Shown: piece after piece, positions 50,546 to 61,730 of the stretch
Layout: each line of letters opens with the position of its first letter
How positions within the stretch are numbered: position 1 is the first letter of the stretch
NCBI GenBank assembly: GCA_039105265.1
Contig: JAPFFF010000017.1
Span: 2,356,001 to 2,420,000 of the forward strand
Direction: 5' to 3'
Origin: Tritrichomonas musculus
Lineage: Eukaryota > Parabasalia > Tritrichomonadida > Tritrichomonadidae
Length of the DNA: 64,000 bases
Program-made: the position numbers and the translations under genes
Notes under the pieces: model-generated
The model's input: the letters and a program-made list of their open reading frames with translations, nothing else
What the model was told of the DNA's origin: nothing
Databases searched by the model: none

Positions 50546-52204
50546 ATTTTTGAATTAATATATTACTGAATTGATTGATTATTTTTCTTTAATAGAAAAT
50601 TTACAAAAAAACGAAAAATATAAAAGTTTATAAAAATTATTATTTGATTAATTTCTGAATATATTCACTATTAACTATATATTATTATATAATATATATT
50701 TAATATTATTAATACCATCAATATTACCCTATATATTTAACATAATAAATGATATTTACAAAGATAAAAATATTTTAATATTTCTATAATAAAAATGTTT
50801 TACAACTGAAAATTGATAAAAAAAAACTTTAAATTATTTTTCAAATATACATTCAATTATCTAGATAATTATTATTATTATTATTTTATATATAGATGTT
50901 TTAATTATTATTAAATTATTTTTACTCTAATAAATGAGTATTGTTCTAAAAAAAAAAAATAAAAATAATATTGCGAAATATTTAAACTAAAACTAAAAAA
51001 AAATGATCGCAAATAAATTTATAAACGAAATAAACTAAAATTCATCGTATGTAATTCATTTAATTAAACTTATTCAAACCTAATATTATCAATGTAAAAA
51101 AGTTTTTTTCATCAAATATTATGATAACAGTTTTATTATTTTATGTAATTCTGGATGGAATACTTTAAATTTAATTTTATAATTAAGATCAAGCAGTTTC
51201 AAAAGAATATTAATTTTTTTTTTTTAGCGTCCACTTCTCAAAAAGTTTAATCCGAAAAAGAAAACCCGATTTCTAGATCTAACAAAATAAAAATAACTAA
51301 TTTACTACAGAAAATACTTTTATGAAAATAGATAAATCGGAAAATCATTATTATTTTCTCAATTGTTCATTATTCAAGGGAGAATTCTTTTCTTTATGTA
51401 ATCAAAAACGGTTGCCTAAAATATTGAAATAATGGCAAAATAAGTTTTGATTGAATCATCATTTTTTTAAAAAGGATCTAATATTAAGAGATAATTTGAT
51501 GAAAATTGAAAAATCACAATAAAATTTTTTATTGTTCATTTGTCCATTGAAACGAAAATGATGATCATTCAAATTATTTTATTATTCCTTTTGAATTTGT
51601 TTTATTTTTATTTATTATTTTCAATGAAGTTCAATACTTTATGAAATTAGTTTCATTCAATGAAAAACCCTATCTTATACATACTTTATTACACAAATTA
51701 AATGATAATTAATCTATGTGATGCTTTAATATTTATCATTTTAGTAATGATTTTATTTTATTATATTTTTTCATAAAAACGATGAAAACTTTTTAAATAG
51801 TAATTTCAATTAATTCAAAGACTAGTTAGCCATTAACATAATTTTGTTTTTCTTGATTTATACAATATTTTTCTCAAAATAAAAGAATTAATCCTTAAAA
51901 ACAAGCTAATTAAATATTAATACTTTTATATTTTTCAAAGGTAATGCTTTTATATTAATAAAGTTTTTTTACATTAATATACAGGCTGTATATTAATATC
52001 CTTTTAGAAGGGCCGATTTGAAATGCGCAGTTTGTAAATGAATAGTATTTCTGATTTCAAACTAAAAGCTAACATTGATTTTTTTTTCAATTCATAATTA
52101 AGGAGAGAAAAATAAAAACAAAATGCATTTTATAGTTGAAACATTCTTTATTTGAAAACTTAAAATAAAAATCAATTTGCAAATCTTGAAGCATCATGTC
52201 CATT
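50546..52204. other. Gene-free AT-rich tract with palindrome and shared repeat arm
   Basis: About 1.6 kb has no gene. A 25-base palindrome lies at 51973-51997 (ATTAATATACAG on each arm with one central base). Directly beside it is a repeat arm at 52009-52028 (reverse complement GCGCATTTCAAATCGGCCCT) related to the arms at 20985-21069. The rest is AT-rich with no signal. Confidence 0.45.
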
Positions 52205-53866
<1,662 letters not shown>

Positions 53867-53867
53867 T

Positions 53868-53872
53868 TATGA
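53868..53872 (-). promoter_or_regulatory. Candidate Inr of the Cpn60 gene
   Basis: Read on the minus strand, TCATA fits the TCA(C/T)(A/T) initiator. Its A is four bases upstream of the ATG at 53866, which gives a very short leader. Confidence 0.4.
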
Positions 53873-55448
53873 AAGTGGTCACATAACCAACCACACATCA
53901 ATTTTTGAAAACATTGAAATACTCTTTATTCGAAATTAAAAAATGCTTTGATAAATAACAAAATTATTAATTTACAAATAATAACTCATGATTAAAATTC
54001 ATTTTAAATCAAAAGAAAAAGTTCCTTTGTTATTTTTTACAAAAATTTATCGTATTATTCTGAATCATCTCAAAAGAATTGTTAATATCCACATTCATTT
54101 ATGTTAAAATTGAGAAAAATATTTATTTGTGAGAATAGCTTTAATTTTTCTAAGTCAATTAATTCAAATATTTGTGGTGCTCTCTAAATTTTAATAATGT
54201 TTTTGTAACGAACATTTAGACAATGCTACAATAACTTTTACATTTTATTGAATAAACAATAAGTCTATTTGTTAATTTCATACTTATTTCATCATTAAAT
54301 TCATTATGGACATGTATAAAAATGATAGCAAAATGGTGAGGTAATATTACCGCCAAATATGATGAGGTAAGAAACAACATATTATCTTGTTAAATTTCAA
54401 ATAATTGTAAAAATTTCGCAAATGCTTGAAAGTCAAAGGCTCCTCTAGGCGCTTATTCATTTAAAGCATCTATCAAATCAAAGCTATCTTTTTGAATGAC
54501 CATATTAAAGTCATCCAAAATGATCAAAAAAAGCCAAATACGCCATATTTTCTTTTAAAAAGATTTAAATGCATAAAAAAAAAAAAAAGCAATTTACAAT
54601 ATTTATTGAACATTGATTATTATAAATGTTACAACATGAATTTCTTTTATTAATTTCCTCATTCTTTCCGTTGTAATATTGTACTATGTTTTATTTATTT
54701 CTTTGAAGCTTCATCATATTTTTTTTTTTTGAATTATACAATTTCATTACCTATGTATCTATATCTATTCTCTTCTAAAGTGATGCTTACAGTATTTTTA
54801 ATTATTTTTTGAATCTTTTTGTCCAAATGATTTATCCATTTTCTGTCCAAAGAAAACAATTTGGGTATTTTTCTAAATTGTTATCAAATTTTTAAGCTTT
54901 TTTCTTCAAGTAATTTTAAAGCATGATCATAGAAAAACATTTATATTCCGCTCATTTTCAAAAAGTATTAATCGCTATTGACGAAATATCTGAATTGGAG
55001 TTGAAATGCTCGCTTTAAATATTTATAATCCTTTGTGGTTTCCGCATCTAGTTGCTCAGATCATGAATTTGCTAATATTATATTTTTATTTAATGCATTT
55101 CACTGCTCATAAGTGAAGTTGAATATTGATTCCGGTATTCTTTTCGAGCTGTTTGAAATAAGATAGAAACTTTGTGGGAGGGATTCTAAACTCAGTCTTC
55201 TCAAATTATGAATCATATTAAACAATTATTTAACGTACTTATTCTTTATATTGAAAAAGTTTACATTACCTTTCGCAAAATGAAATATTATTCGATATTT
55301 TATTATTTTATATATTGTTTATTTCAGAAAACAACATTATCTAATAAAAATAATTTGAATGCAAAATTGAATGATTTTTCAAATTTTTACAAAAGAAGAA
55401 ATTCGTTAGATTTTTTATTAACATATAGATACATAATTTTATATAAAT
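53873..55448. other. Divergent gene-free spacer between Cpn60 and kinesin genes
   Basis: About 1.6 kb is AT-rich. A slightly less AT-rich patch lies at about 54330-54540 and contains the 12-base palindrome GGTAATATTACC (54340-54351). An open frame near 55208-55468 runs into the kinesin start and looks like chance. No RNA gene is recognised. Confidence 0.4.
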
Positions 55449-57437
55449 ATGGCAGCGCTTCCAATTAAAATATACATTAGAACGCGCCCCACAACAGATT
55501 TTGCTGGTGACAACATTAAGATACTTGACGATCGACAAACAATCACTGTTAATATTGACAAATCAGATCCATTAAATTTCTTAAATACACCTGAATGTAA
55601 CTATACTTTTAAATTCCATAGTATCCTCCATAATGTCAGCCAAGAAATAGTATTTGAAGAATCAGCTCGAGAAATTGTTGATTCTTTTATTCAAGGGTAC
55701 AATGGATGCTTGTTTAGTTTTGGCCAGCGTAACTCAGGAAAAACATTTACAATGTTTGGTGGAATTCGACATTTTAAATATCGTGGTATCATCCCCCGTA
55801 CTTTAGCATACATATTTCAAGAACTTGAAAAATATAAAACAATACAATTTACTCTTTCATTGCAATATTTCCAAATATATAATGACATCATTTATGATTT
55901 ATTAAGTAATGATGAAAAAGAAATGCAAATCGCAGAAGACGAAGAAGGGAATCCATTTGTTCAAAACCTTTCATCTCATGTTGTCGAGGATGCCACAACA
56001 GCTCTTCAGCATCTCATCAATGGTGATTCAAAACTTCACCTTTCAGAACACAAGAATGGTCGAAAAGTATATAGAAGTCATGCTGTATTTGGTCTTGATT
56101 TAATTGGTCGTAAAGGAACTAAAATGACGCATTCCAAACTTTTAATGCTTGATCTTGCAGCAACCGAAGAAGCCGGTGACGCAGCATATGTCAATCAATC
56201 AATTGCTTATTTACAGCAACTTGTTGTTTCCATCATCGGAAAAGAGAATAAAAATGAGAAAACCAAACCAAAGCATCTTCCATTTCGCAGATCTAAATTG
56301 ACATATCTTCTTCGAGATGCAATCGGCGGCAACTGCCGTACAGCTGCTATTGCTACAATTTGGCCTGAAAAACAGAACAACCGTGAAACAATCTCAACAT
56401 TCCAATTTGCTTTCGATCTTGGAAAAGTGCGAAACGATGCCAAAGTCAATACAATGGAACCACCTGAGCTTCGAATTGAAAAACTCGAAGCAGAAATGCA
56501 AACACTTGAAGCTGAAAACGAACTCCAGGCTGAACTTGGTGGCGCTGTCAAGATTGATGGTCTTAAACAGGAAGATGAGCAACAAGTTGCAGATTTAGTT
56601 GCTCTATTCCTCTCCGATGAAATTGATACTATTCCTCTTCCTTCTGTTGCCCACATCAAAGCTATTTTTGCAGAGATTAAACGTCGATATACGGATATAC
56701 CAAATCAGGTAATGCGTGAAGTTTCACAGAACTTCAATCTCACAGAAAGAGTAAAGAATGCAAAAGCACCAAAAGATGTTGGAACAATTGATGGCTCAGG
56801 ATTCAGTATTGGTGTTGCTGCATCACAAGATCGACCGTGTAATATCAGAACGAATATGAAAGCCAATCGAATTGGTCAATCAGCAGCAGGCAGAGCTGAT
56901 AATCCACCGCCGCCAACAGAAGAACAAATGTTTGAGATTTACAAACTCAGAGATGGAAAAGCTGCTGCTCAAGAGCTCGTACAGGCAAAAAAAGAAACTA
57001 AAGATCTAAAAGAAACAAAGAAAGGCCTTATTCGGGATCTGAACACCGTCAGGGCTGAGATTAAGAAACTTGAAGATGAGATCAATTCTCGCGGTCTCAA
57101 ATTTAAAGAGCAGATCGATGAAGAGGAAGCAGATCTCATCAAATCTGTGATGGCTGCAAAAAGGAAAAATAAAGAAAAATATGCAGCATTGCAGAAAATA
57201 CAGGCAGAAATTGATGCTATGAAAGAAAAAACCGCTGGAATTAGATCAAATTTGCTTGAAGTTTTCAGTGATTGGTACAAGAAGTGGCAGAATAACGAAT
57301 TGTATACAGAAAAAGTTTTTCCTCCTCACGATGGCGCTGATTTGAATGCCTCTGGAAAAGATCCAACTGGTAAAGGTAAAAAGAAAGAGCCAGCCAGAAA
57401 TATGAAAGGAAAAGCTCCTATTCGTGGAAGAAAATAA
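55449..57437 (+). CDS. Kinesin-9-like motor protein with degenerate switch motifs
   Basis: The 662-residue product has an N-terminal kinesin motor (about 4-330) and a coiled-coil tail (about 350-610) ending in a basic, Gly-rich stretch. The P-loop is GQRNSGKTFTM near 92-102, compared with the usual GQTGAGKTYTM. Switch I is reduced to YRSHAVF in place of NxxSSRSH, and switch II reads LDLAATEEAG in place of DLAGSE. The L12/alpha-5 part is intact (LPFRRSKLTYLLRDAIGGNC). The tail block with AAQELVQAKKETKDLKETKK and the linker near DIPNQVMREV resemble kinesin-9 (KIF6/KIF9), a flagellar central-pair group. The altered switches suggest weak or absent ATPase. The family is firm; the subgroup is likely. 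Confidence 0.82.
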   Translation: MAALPIKIYIRTRPTTDFAGDNIKILDDRQTITVNIDKSDPLNFLNTPECNYTFKFHSILHNVSQEIVFEESAREIVDSFIQGYNGCLFSFGQRNSGKTFTMFGGIRHFKYRGIIPRTLAYIFQELEKYKTIQFTLSLQYFQIYNDIIYDLLSNDEKEMQIAEDEEGNPFVQNLSSHVVEDATTALQHLINGDSKLHLSEHKNGRKVYRSHAVFGLDLIGRKGTKMTHSKLLMLDLAATEEAGDAAYVNQSIAYLQQLVVSIIGKENKNEKTKPKHLPFRRSKLTYLLRDAIGGNCRTAAIATIWPEKQNNRETISTFQFAFDLGKVRNDAKVNTMEPPELRIEKLEAEMQTLEAENELQAELGGAVKIDGLKQEDEQQVADLVALFLSDEIDTIPLPSVAHIKAIFAEIKRRYTDIPNQVMREVSQNFNLTERVKNAKAPKDVGTIDGSGFSIGVAASQDRPCNIRTNMKANRIGQSAAGRADNPPPPTEEQMFEIYKLRDGKAAAQELVQAKKETKDLKETKKGLIRDLNTVRAEIKKLEDEINSRGLKFKEQIDEEEADLIKSVMAAKRKNKEKYAALQKIQAEIDAMKEKTAGIRSNLLEVFSDWYKKWQNNELYTEKVFPPHDGADLNASGKDPTGKGKKKEPARNMKGKAPIRGRK

Positions 57438-57900
57438 TGTCATAAAAATTAAATGATTATTTATTATACCAATATCTTTCTGTTTCAATTTTCTTTTTTA
57501 ACCTCCATATATAAAACAAAAGTATTTGGGTAATAATATGTTAAATGATTTTGGTTGGCGGATTTAATTCTATTCTTATAAATATTCATCCTTATTTTAC
57601 TTATCAATTTTTGTCGGAAATATTATTTTGGGTAAGAATTGGTAATAAACATAATGGTATGAATAATTTCGTAAAAAACTGATTAGTCAAAAATGTTTCG
57701 ATTGGTTCCACTTGATAAATATTTTAAGTAGAATTTGAATATGCATTTAATTTTAAATACTAATTGAAATTTTGTTAGATACTATCGATATTTCTATAGA
57801 AAAAATCTCTTCAAATTTTGATAAGAAATCGCACAGCCCTGAAAATATGATGAGATGATCCATTCAAAATAATAAAATCGTTTCTGAATTAAAAAAATAT
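57438..57900. other. AT-rich intergenic spacer
   Basis: This holds the 3' flank of the kinesin gene and the upstream region of the ABC transporter gene. No feature is recognised; a TTCAAAA-type candidate start site lies about 30 bases before the ATG at 57901. Confidence 0.35.
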
Positions 57901-59847
57901 ATGGAAAACGAAAGGAAAGGAAAAAGAGGAGGGAAAAGAAGGCAACGTGGAGGGCGCAGACAAGGAGAAAACCAACAAGAAGAAGTTTTATTGGCTGATG
58001 ATAATATAGAAGCTCCAATAGAAGCACCAAAACTTCCAGATCATAGAAAATATATCCCTTTTTTACCAAAGATTTATTGGTTTTTCTATAGAAAACCTCT
58101 TTATTTTCTTGCTTTTCTTCCATCATTTTTAACAGGCTTTGTTTCAATTGGAACAACCATATCTTTGGCATTAATTATTGATGCCATAAATAAAGAGAAT
58201 GGTCTCCAATTAATCAAAAAATATGCATTTTATCAATTTATTGCTGCGATTGGAAATGGTGTTTTGTCTTTACTTTCAAGATACTCTTGGAATCAAATTA
58301 ATGATTTAATTCGAATCAAAATGAAGCGTGTTGTTTTCAAATCAATGATGATGAAAGATATTGAATTTTTTGATGAACGCAGTTTTGGCGATTTACTTAC
58401 AGTTCTTGAAGATGAAGTACGAAAAGCTGAAGGTATATTTTCTTTTGGAAAAGCTCGACAAATTTCATCAGTTGGCAACATTATATCAGGTCTTATGTTT
58501 TGCTTCTCAATTGAATGGCGCCTAACACTTTTCGCAGTTATTATTACCTTTTGTCAATCAAGAATAACAAAAGCATTTTCAACATATGGAAGAGAACAAA
58601 TGAAAGCAGGATTCAAAGCAAATAGCAAATCTACTACAATTGCTGCTGAAGTAATTTCAAATATTAGAACAGTTTTTTCTTTTAATTGTCAACATCGTGA
58701 ATTAGATCATTATACAGAAGAATGTACAGAATACTGCGAAAGAAACGCTCATTCAAAAATCTTTTTCTCGACATCAGGGCAAATATCCACTATAATGAAT
58801 CGTGGTGCATTATGTGTATTCTTGAACTTTGGTAGCTGGCTTTGCCTGAAAGGATCTCTTACACCTGGCTTTTTATTCTCTCTCTCAACTGAAGCATTCC
58901 GTCTTGCGCGTGAAATTAATTCTTTAGTTAGTAGCTTTGCTAATGAGCAAAGATATTTGGAATCTGCAGATAAAATATTTGAAATTATTGATTTAGCACC
59001 GTCTGTTCCATTTACAAACGAAGGAAAAGAAATTCAGAATTTCTCAGGTCGAATTGAGTTTAAAGATGTTTGGTTTAAATATCCAACACGAAATGCATGG
59101 GTCCTAAAGAATGTTTCATTTGTAGTTGAACCAGGAGAAATAACTGCTTTTGTTGGACATAGTGGAAGTGGCAAGTCAACAATATTACAATTGATATTAC
59201 GATTTTATGATGCATCATCTGGCCAGATTCTATTCGATGGAGTAGATATTAGGGAACTTGATCCACGCTGGATTCATCGCGTAATGAGCGTTGTCCAACA
59301 AGATCCATGCCTGTTTTCTGTATCTATCCGTGAAAATGTTCTCTACGGACTTGATGACAATTTCTATAGGACAAAATTTGGAATGGCTGACACTTCTTAC
59401 GAAGCAATAGAAAATAATCCGCAAGTTGATCGTGAAATTGATCGTTGCCTAGATATTGCGCAAGCATTACATTTTGTTTCTGAACTACCAAATAAAAAAG
59501 ATACATTAGTTGGTGAAAAAGGAGCCAAACTCAGTGGAGGACAGAAGCAAAGAATAGCTATTGCTCGAGCTGTTATTAGAGATCCTATTGTAATGATTAC
59601 AGATGAAGCAACATCTGCCCTTGATGCAGAAAATGAAAGTAAAGTTCAGAAAGCTTTAGATTTGGTAATGCAAGGAAGAACATCCATTATTATTGCTCAC
59701 AGATTAGGTACTATAAAAGGTGCAAAAACAATTTATGTATTTGACTCTGGTGAATTACTGGAATCAGGTTCAAGAGACGAGTTAATTCAAAAGAGAGGCG
59801 CATTTTATAACCTTGTTGAAAGGCAACTAAATTTGAACTCCGTGTAA
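57901..59847 (+). CDS. ABCB-type half ABC transporter
   Basis: The 648-residue product is a half-transporter in membrane-ATPase order. A basic cytosolic head (MENERKGKRGGKRRQRGG) precedes about six membrane spans between residues 55 and 350, beginning FYRKPLYFLAFLPSFLTGFV. The ATPase domain at about 385-645 has Walker A GHSGSGKST near 420, a Q-loop in MSVVQQDPCLFSVSIREN, signature LSGGQKQRIAIARAV near 543, Walker B VMITDEATSALDAE and the switch His in IIAHRLG. All ATPase residues are intact. It must dimerise to work. Relatives include TAP/MDR-type peptide, drug and lipid exporters; the substrate cannot be told. An insertion of about 25 residues after RENVLYG (DDNFYRTKFGMADTSYEA) is typical of some protist members. 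Confidence 0.93.
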   Translation: MENERKGKRGGKRRQRGGRRQGENQQEEVLLADDNIEAPIEAPKLPDHRKYIPFLPKIYWFFYRKPLYFLAFLPSFLTGFVSIGTTISLALIIDAINKENGLQLIKKYAFYQFIAAIGNGVLSLLSRYSWNQINDLIRIKMKRVVFKSMMMKDIEFFDERSFGDLLTVLEDEVRKAEGIFSFGKARQISSVGNIISGLMFCFSIEWRLTLFAVIITFCQSRITKAFSTYGREQMKAGFKANSKSTTIAAEVISNIRTVFSFNCQHRELDHYTEECTEYCERNAHSKIFFSTSGQISTIMNRGALCVFLNFGSWLCLKGSLTPGFLFSLSTEAFRLAREINSLVSSFANEQRYLESADKIFEIIDLAPSVPFTNEGKEIQNFSGRIEFKDVWFKYPTRNAWVLKNVSFVVEPGEITAFVGHSGSGKSTILQLILRFYDASSGQILFDGVDIRELDPRWIHRVMSVVQQDPCLFSVSIRENVLYGLDDNFYRTKFGMADTSYEAIENNPQVDREIDRCLDIAQALHFVSELPNKKDTLVGEKGAKLSGGQKQRIAIARAVIRDPIVMITDEATSALDAENESKVQKALDLVMQGRTSIIIAHRLGTIKGAKTIYVFDSGELLESGSRDELIQKRGAFYNLVERQLNLNSV

Positions 59848-60979
59848 TTTTTATTATTAATATTATAAATACAATTAACAGTACAAATAAGCTCTATGTG
59901 ATTTATTATTATTATTACTTTATTGAAATTTTATTATTGACTTCAAATAAATTGAATTGTATAAATTATTAAAATAATTAAACTCGATATCAAAAAATTG
60001 GTTAATAAAAAGTAAGCTTGTAAAATATACCCAAATGTAAAAAAAAGACCTGGTCTTGGTGATTCTTTCTGGTCTTTTGGCGATTTTAATAAATCTTTTA
60101 AAAAGTTATTTCTAGTGAATTATTAAATAAAATGATTAAATGATATTTGATTAAATAATAATTCAATTTACGAATCAACATTCAATAAATTCAATGAATT
60201 TATTTAATTACTCGGCTATATATATTCATAAAAATATAAATACTATTAATATTTTAAATACATTTTATATCGGTATATATTTAAAATATAAATGAAAAAA
60301 AATTTATTTTCAATTGAAAAAATGCTTTTATTGATTTTATTATATATTTATATCTTATTTTTTTTTTATTTTATATATGATATTTTGAAAGCTTTACAAA
60401 TCACCATCGCCAAAAAAACCGTTTTGGTGATCTCCAAAATATATGTAAACTATTCAAAATTGAATGCTGTCGCCAAAAGCCCAAGACCTGGGCTTTTGGT
60501 GAAATCGGTTATTTGGCTTTTCATCGTCAATATAAATGAGCTTTTTATTATTATTTTATATGATATATTATACAAATCATACAATTATTTAGTAATATTC
60601 AAAAAATAACATTTTTTTACTGAGAAAATCTTATCGATTATTAATATGACTTTTGATAAAACTCATTTAATTCCTCTTTCAAATAATTCAATGGTTTATG
60701 ACTTTTGATAAGACTAAATTTTATTAATAAATTTTATTTGACAATAATATGGTTACATTTGGTGATTTTTAAAACCCAAAAAACGTTTATTTCACCAAAT
60801 TTACAAGCTTATAAAAAGCATAAAAACAATATTTTATTATAATTAATATCAACATCTATAAATTAATAAAGATCTGATTTGTTCTAAAATAAATAATAAA
60901 CAAAAAAATTGGATAATTTTGTATATATATATATATAAACAATTAAGAACTAATCTCATCAAAAACATCAAAGCAGCAA
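59848..60979. repeat. Hairpin-rich spacer with TTTTGGCGA/TTTTGGTGA inverted repeats
   Basis: The spacer contains several related segments in both orientations: about 60048-60090 (AGACCTGGTCTTGG then TCTTTTGGCGATTTT), 60399-60432 (TCACCATCGCCAAAA then GTTTTGGTGA), 60471-60501, and about 60755-60810. The unit at 60471-60501 is a 13-pair hairpin, CGCCAAAAGCCCA against TGGGCTTTTGGTG with loop AGACC. A further direct pair, TATGACTTTTGATAA, occurs near 60645 and 60697. The cluster resembles a degraded foldback element. No flanking duplication is found. An open frame at 60292-60609 overlaps these repeats and looks like chance. Confidence 0.5.
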
Positions 60980-61525
60980 TTATGGTGGCGAATAAAGAGG
61001 CGATATTTGACCAAATCTGTTAACTTCGCTATAATCAAAAGATCCAACATGCAAAACTGGATCAATTTGTGATTCATATTGAATAACACCAGCTGGCGTA
61101 GGATGCGAGAGATAATCAGCATAACCATATAGTATATCTTCATACATTTTTTGCGTAGCTGGTGACTTATAAATTCTTTCGGCGGCATTTGGCTTTAAAG
61201 GAGGCGTTATGTTTTTATTTGGTATTTTGGGCTTTGGCAAAATTGCTTTTTGATTTAAAGAAGAAGGCTTTGTTTTTGTATTTACTGATTTAGAGCGATA
61301 TAAATTTGAATTTACTATATGTGAAGGATGCTGATTAAAAGGTGTGATCGCAGTAATTGTAGATGATGTAGTTTTTGGTTTAGGTTTTGTAATAATTGTT
61401 CTTCGAACAGTATCTTGAAGGCCAGCAAAACGCCGATTGAGATTAACTTCATTATTTCTTATCAAAACGGATTCATTACTAAAAATATCTGAAACCCTGT
61501 TTAAACTGGACATAAAGTTCTTCAT
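60980..61525 (-). CDS. Basic Pro/Ser/Lys-rich protein, function unknown
   Basis: I start this 181-residue protein at the ATG at 61525 (MKNFMSSLNRVSDIFS); an ATG four codons further in at 61513 is equally possible. The middle is Lys/Pro/Ser/Thr-rich and probably disordered (TITKPKPKTTSSTITA-like sequence, then KPKIPNKNITPPLKP). The C-terminal 60 residues look folded (AERIYKSPATQKMYEDILYG, then GVIQYESQIDPVLHVGSFDY). No known family is recognised. It ends 205 bases upstream of the next minus-strand gene in transcription order. Coding status is moderately supported by composition. Confidence 0.5.
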   Translation of the reverse strand: MKNFMSSLNRVSDIFSNESVLIRNNEVNLNRRFAGLQDTVRRTIITKPKPKTTSSTITAITPFNQHPSHIVNSNLYRSKSVNTKTKPSSLNQKAILPKPKIPNKNITPPLKPNAAERIYKSPATQKMYEDILYGYADYLSHPTPAGVIQYESQIDPVLHVGSFDYSEVNRFGQISPLYSPP

Positions 61526-61730
61526 ATTTTTTTTCCCGTTATAAATATTCAAAATATTGAATTAATAAATTTTATATTCTTAGAAATTATATAATCGTGG
61601 TCAATTTATGGTTAAAATAATAACAAAATTTTTAACATCTCAATTTTGATTCTAAAAAAACAAAAAAAAAAAAAAGTAATTAAAATTGCTCATACTAATA
61701 AAAACAATTTATTATTAATAATAATCTATT

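Noticed and set aside
54340-54351. TAATATTAC inside the palindrome GGTAATATTACC, as in rolling-circle origins
   Set aside because: The nonamer is likely by chance in such AT-rich DNA. There is no Rep-like gene nearby and no GC-rich stem around it.
55208-55468. Plus-strand frame overlapping the kinesin start
   Set aside because: It is in a different frame from the kinesin, has chance composition and no motif.
60292-60609. Plus-strand frame of 105 codons with hydrophobic segments
   Set aside because: It overlaps the hairpin repeats, and its composition (Ile, Leu, Phe, Tyr, Lys) is what random AT-rich DNA gives.
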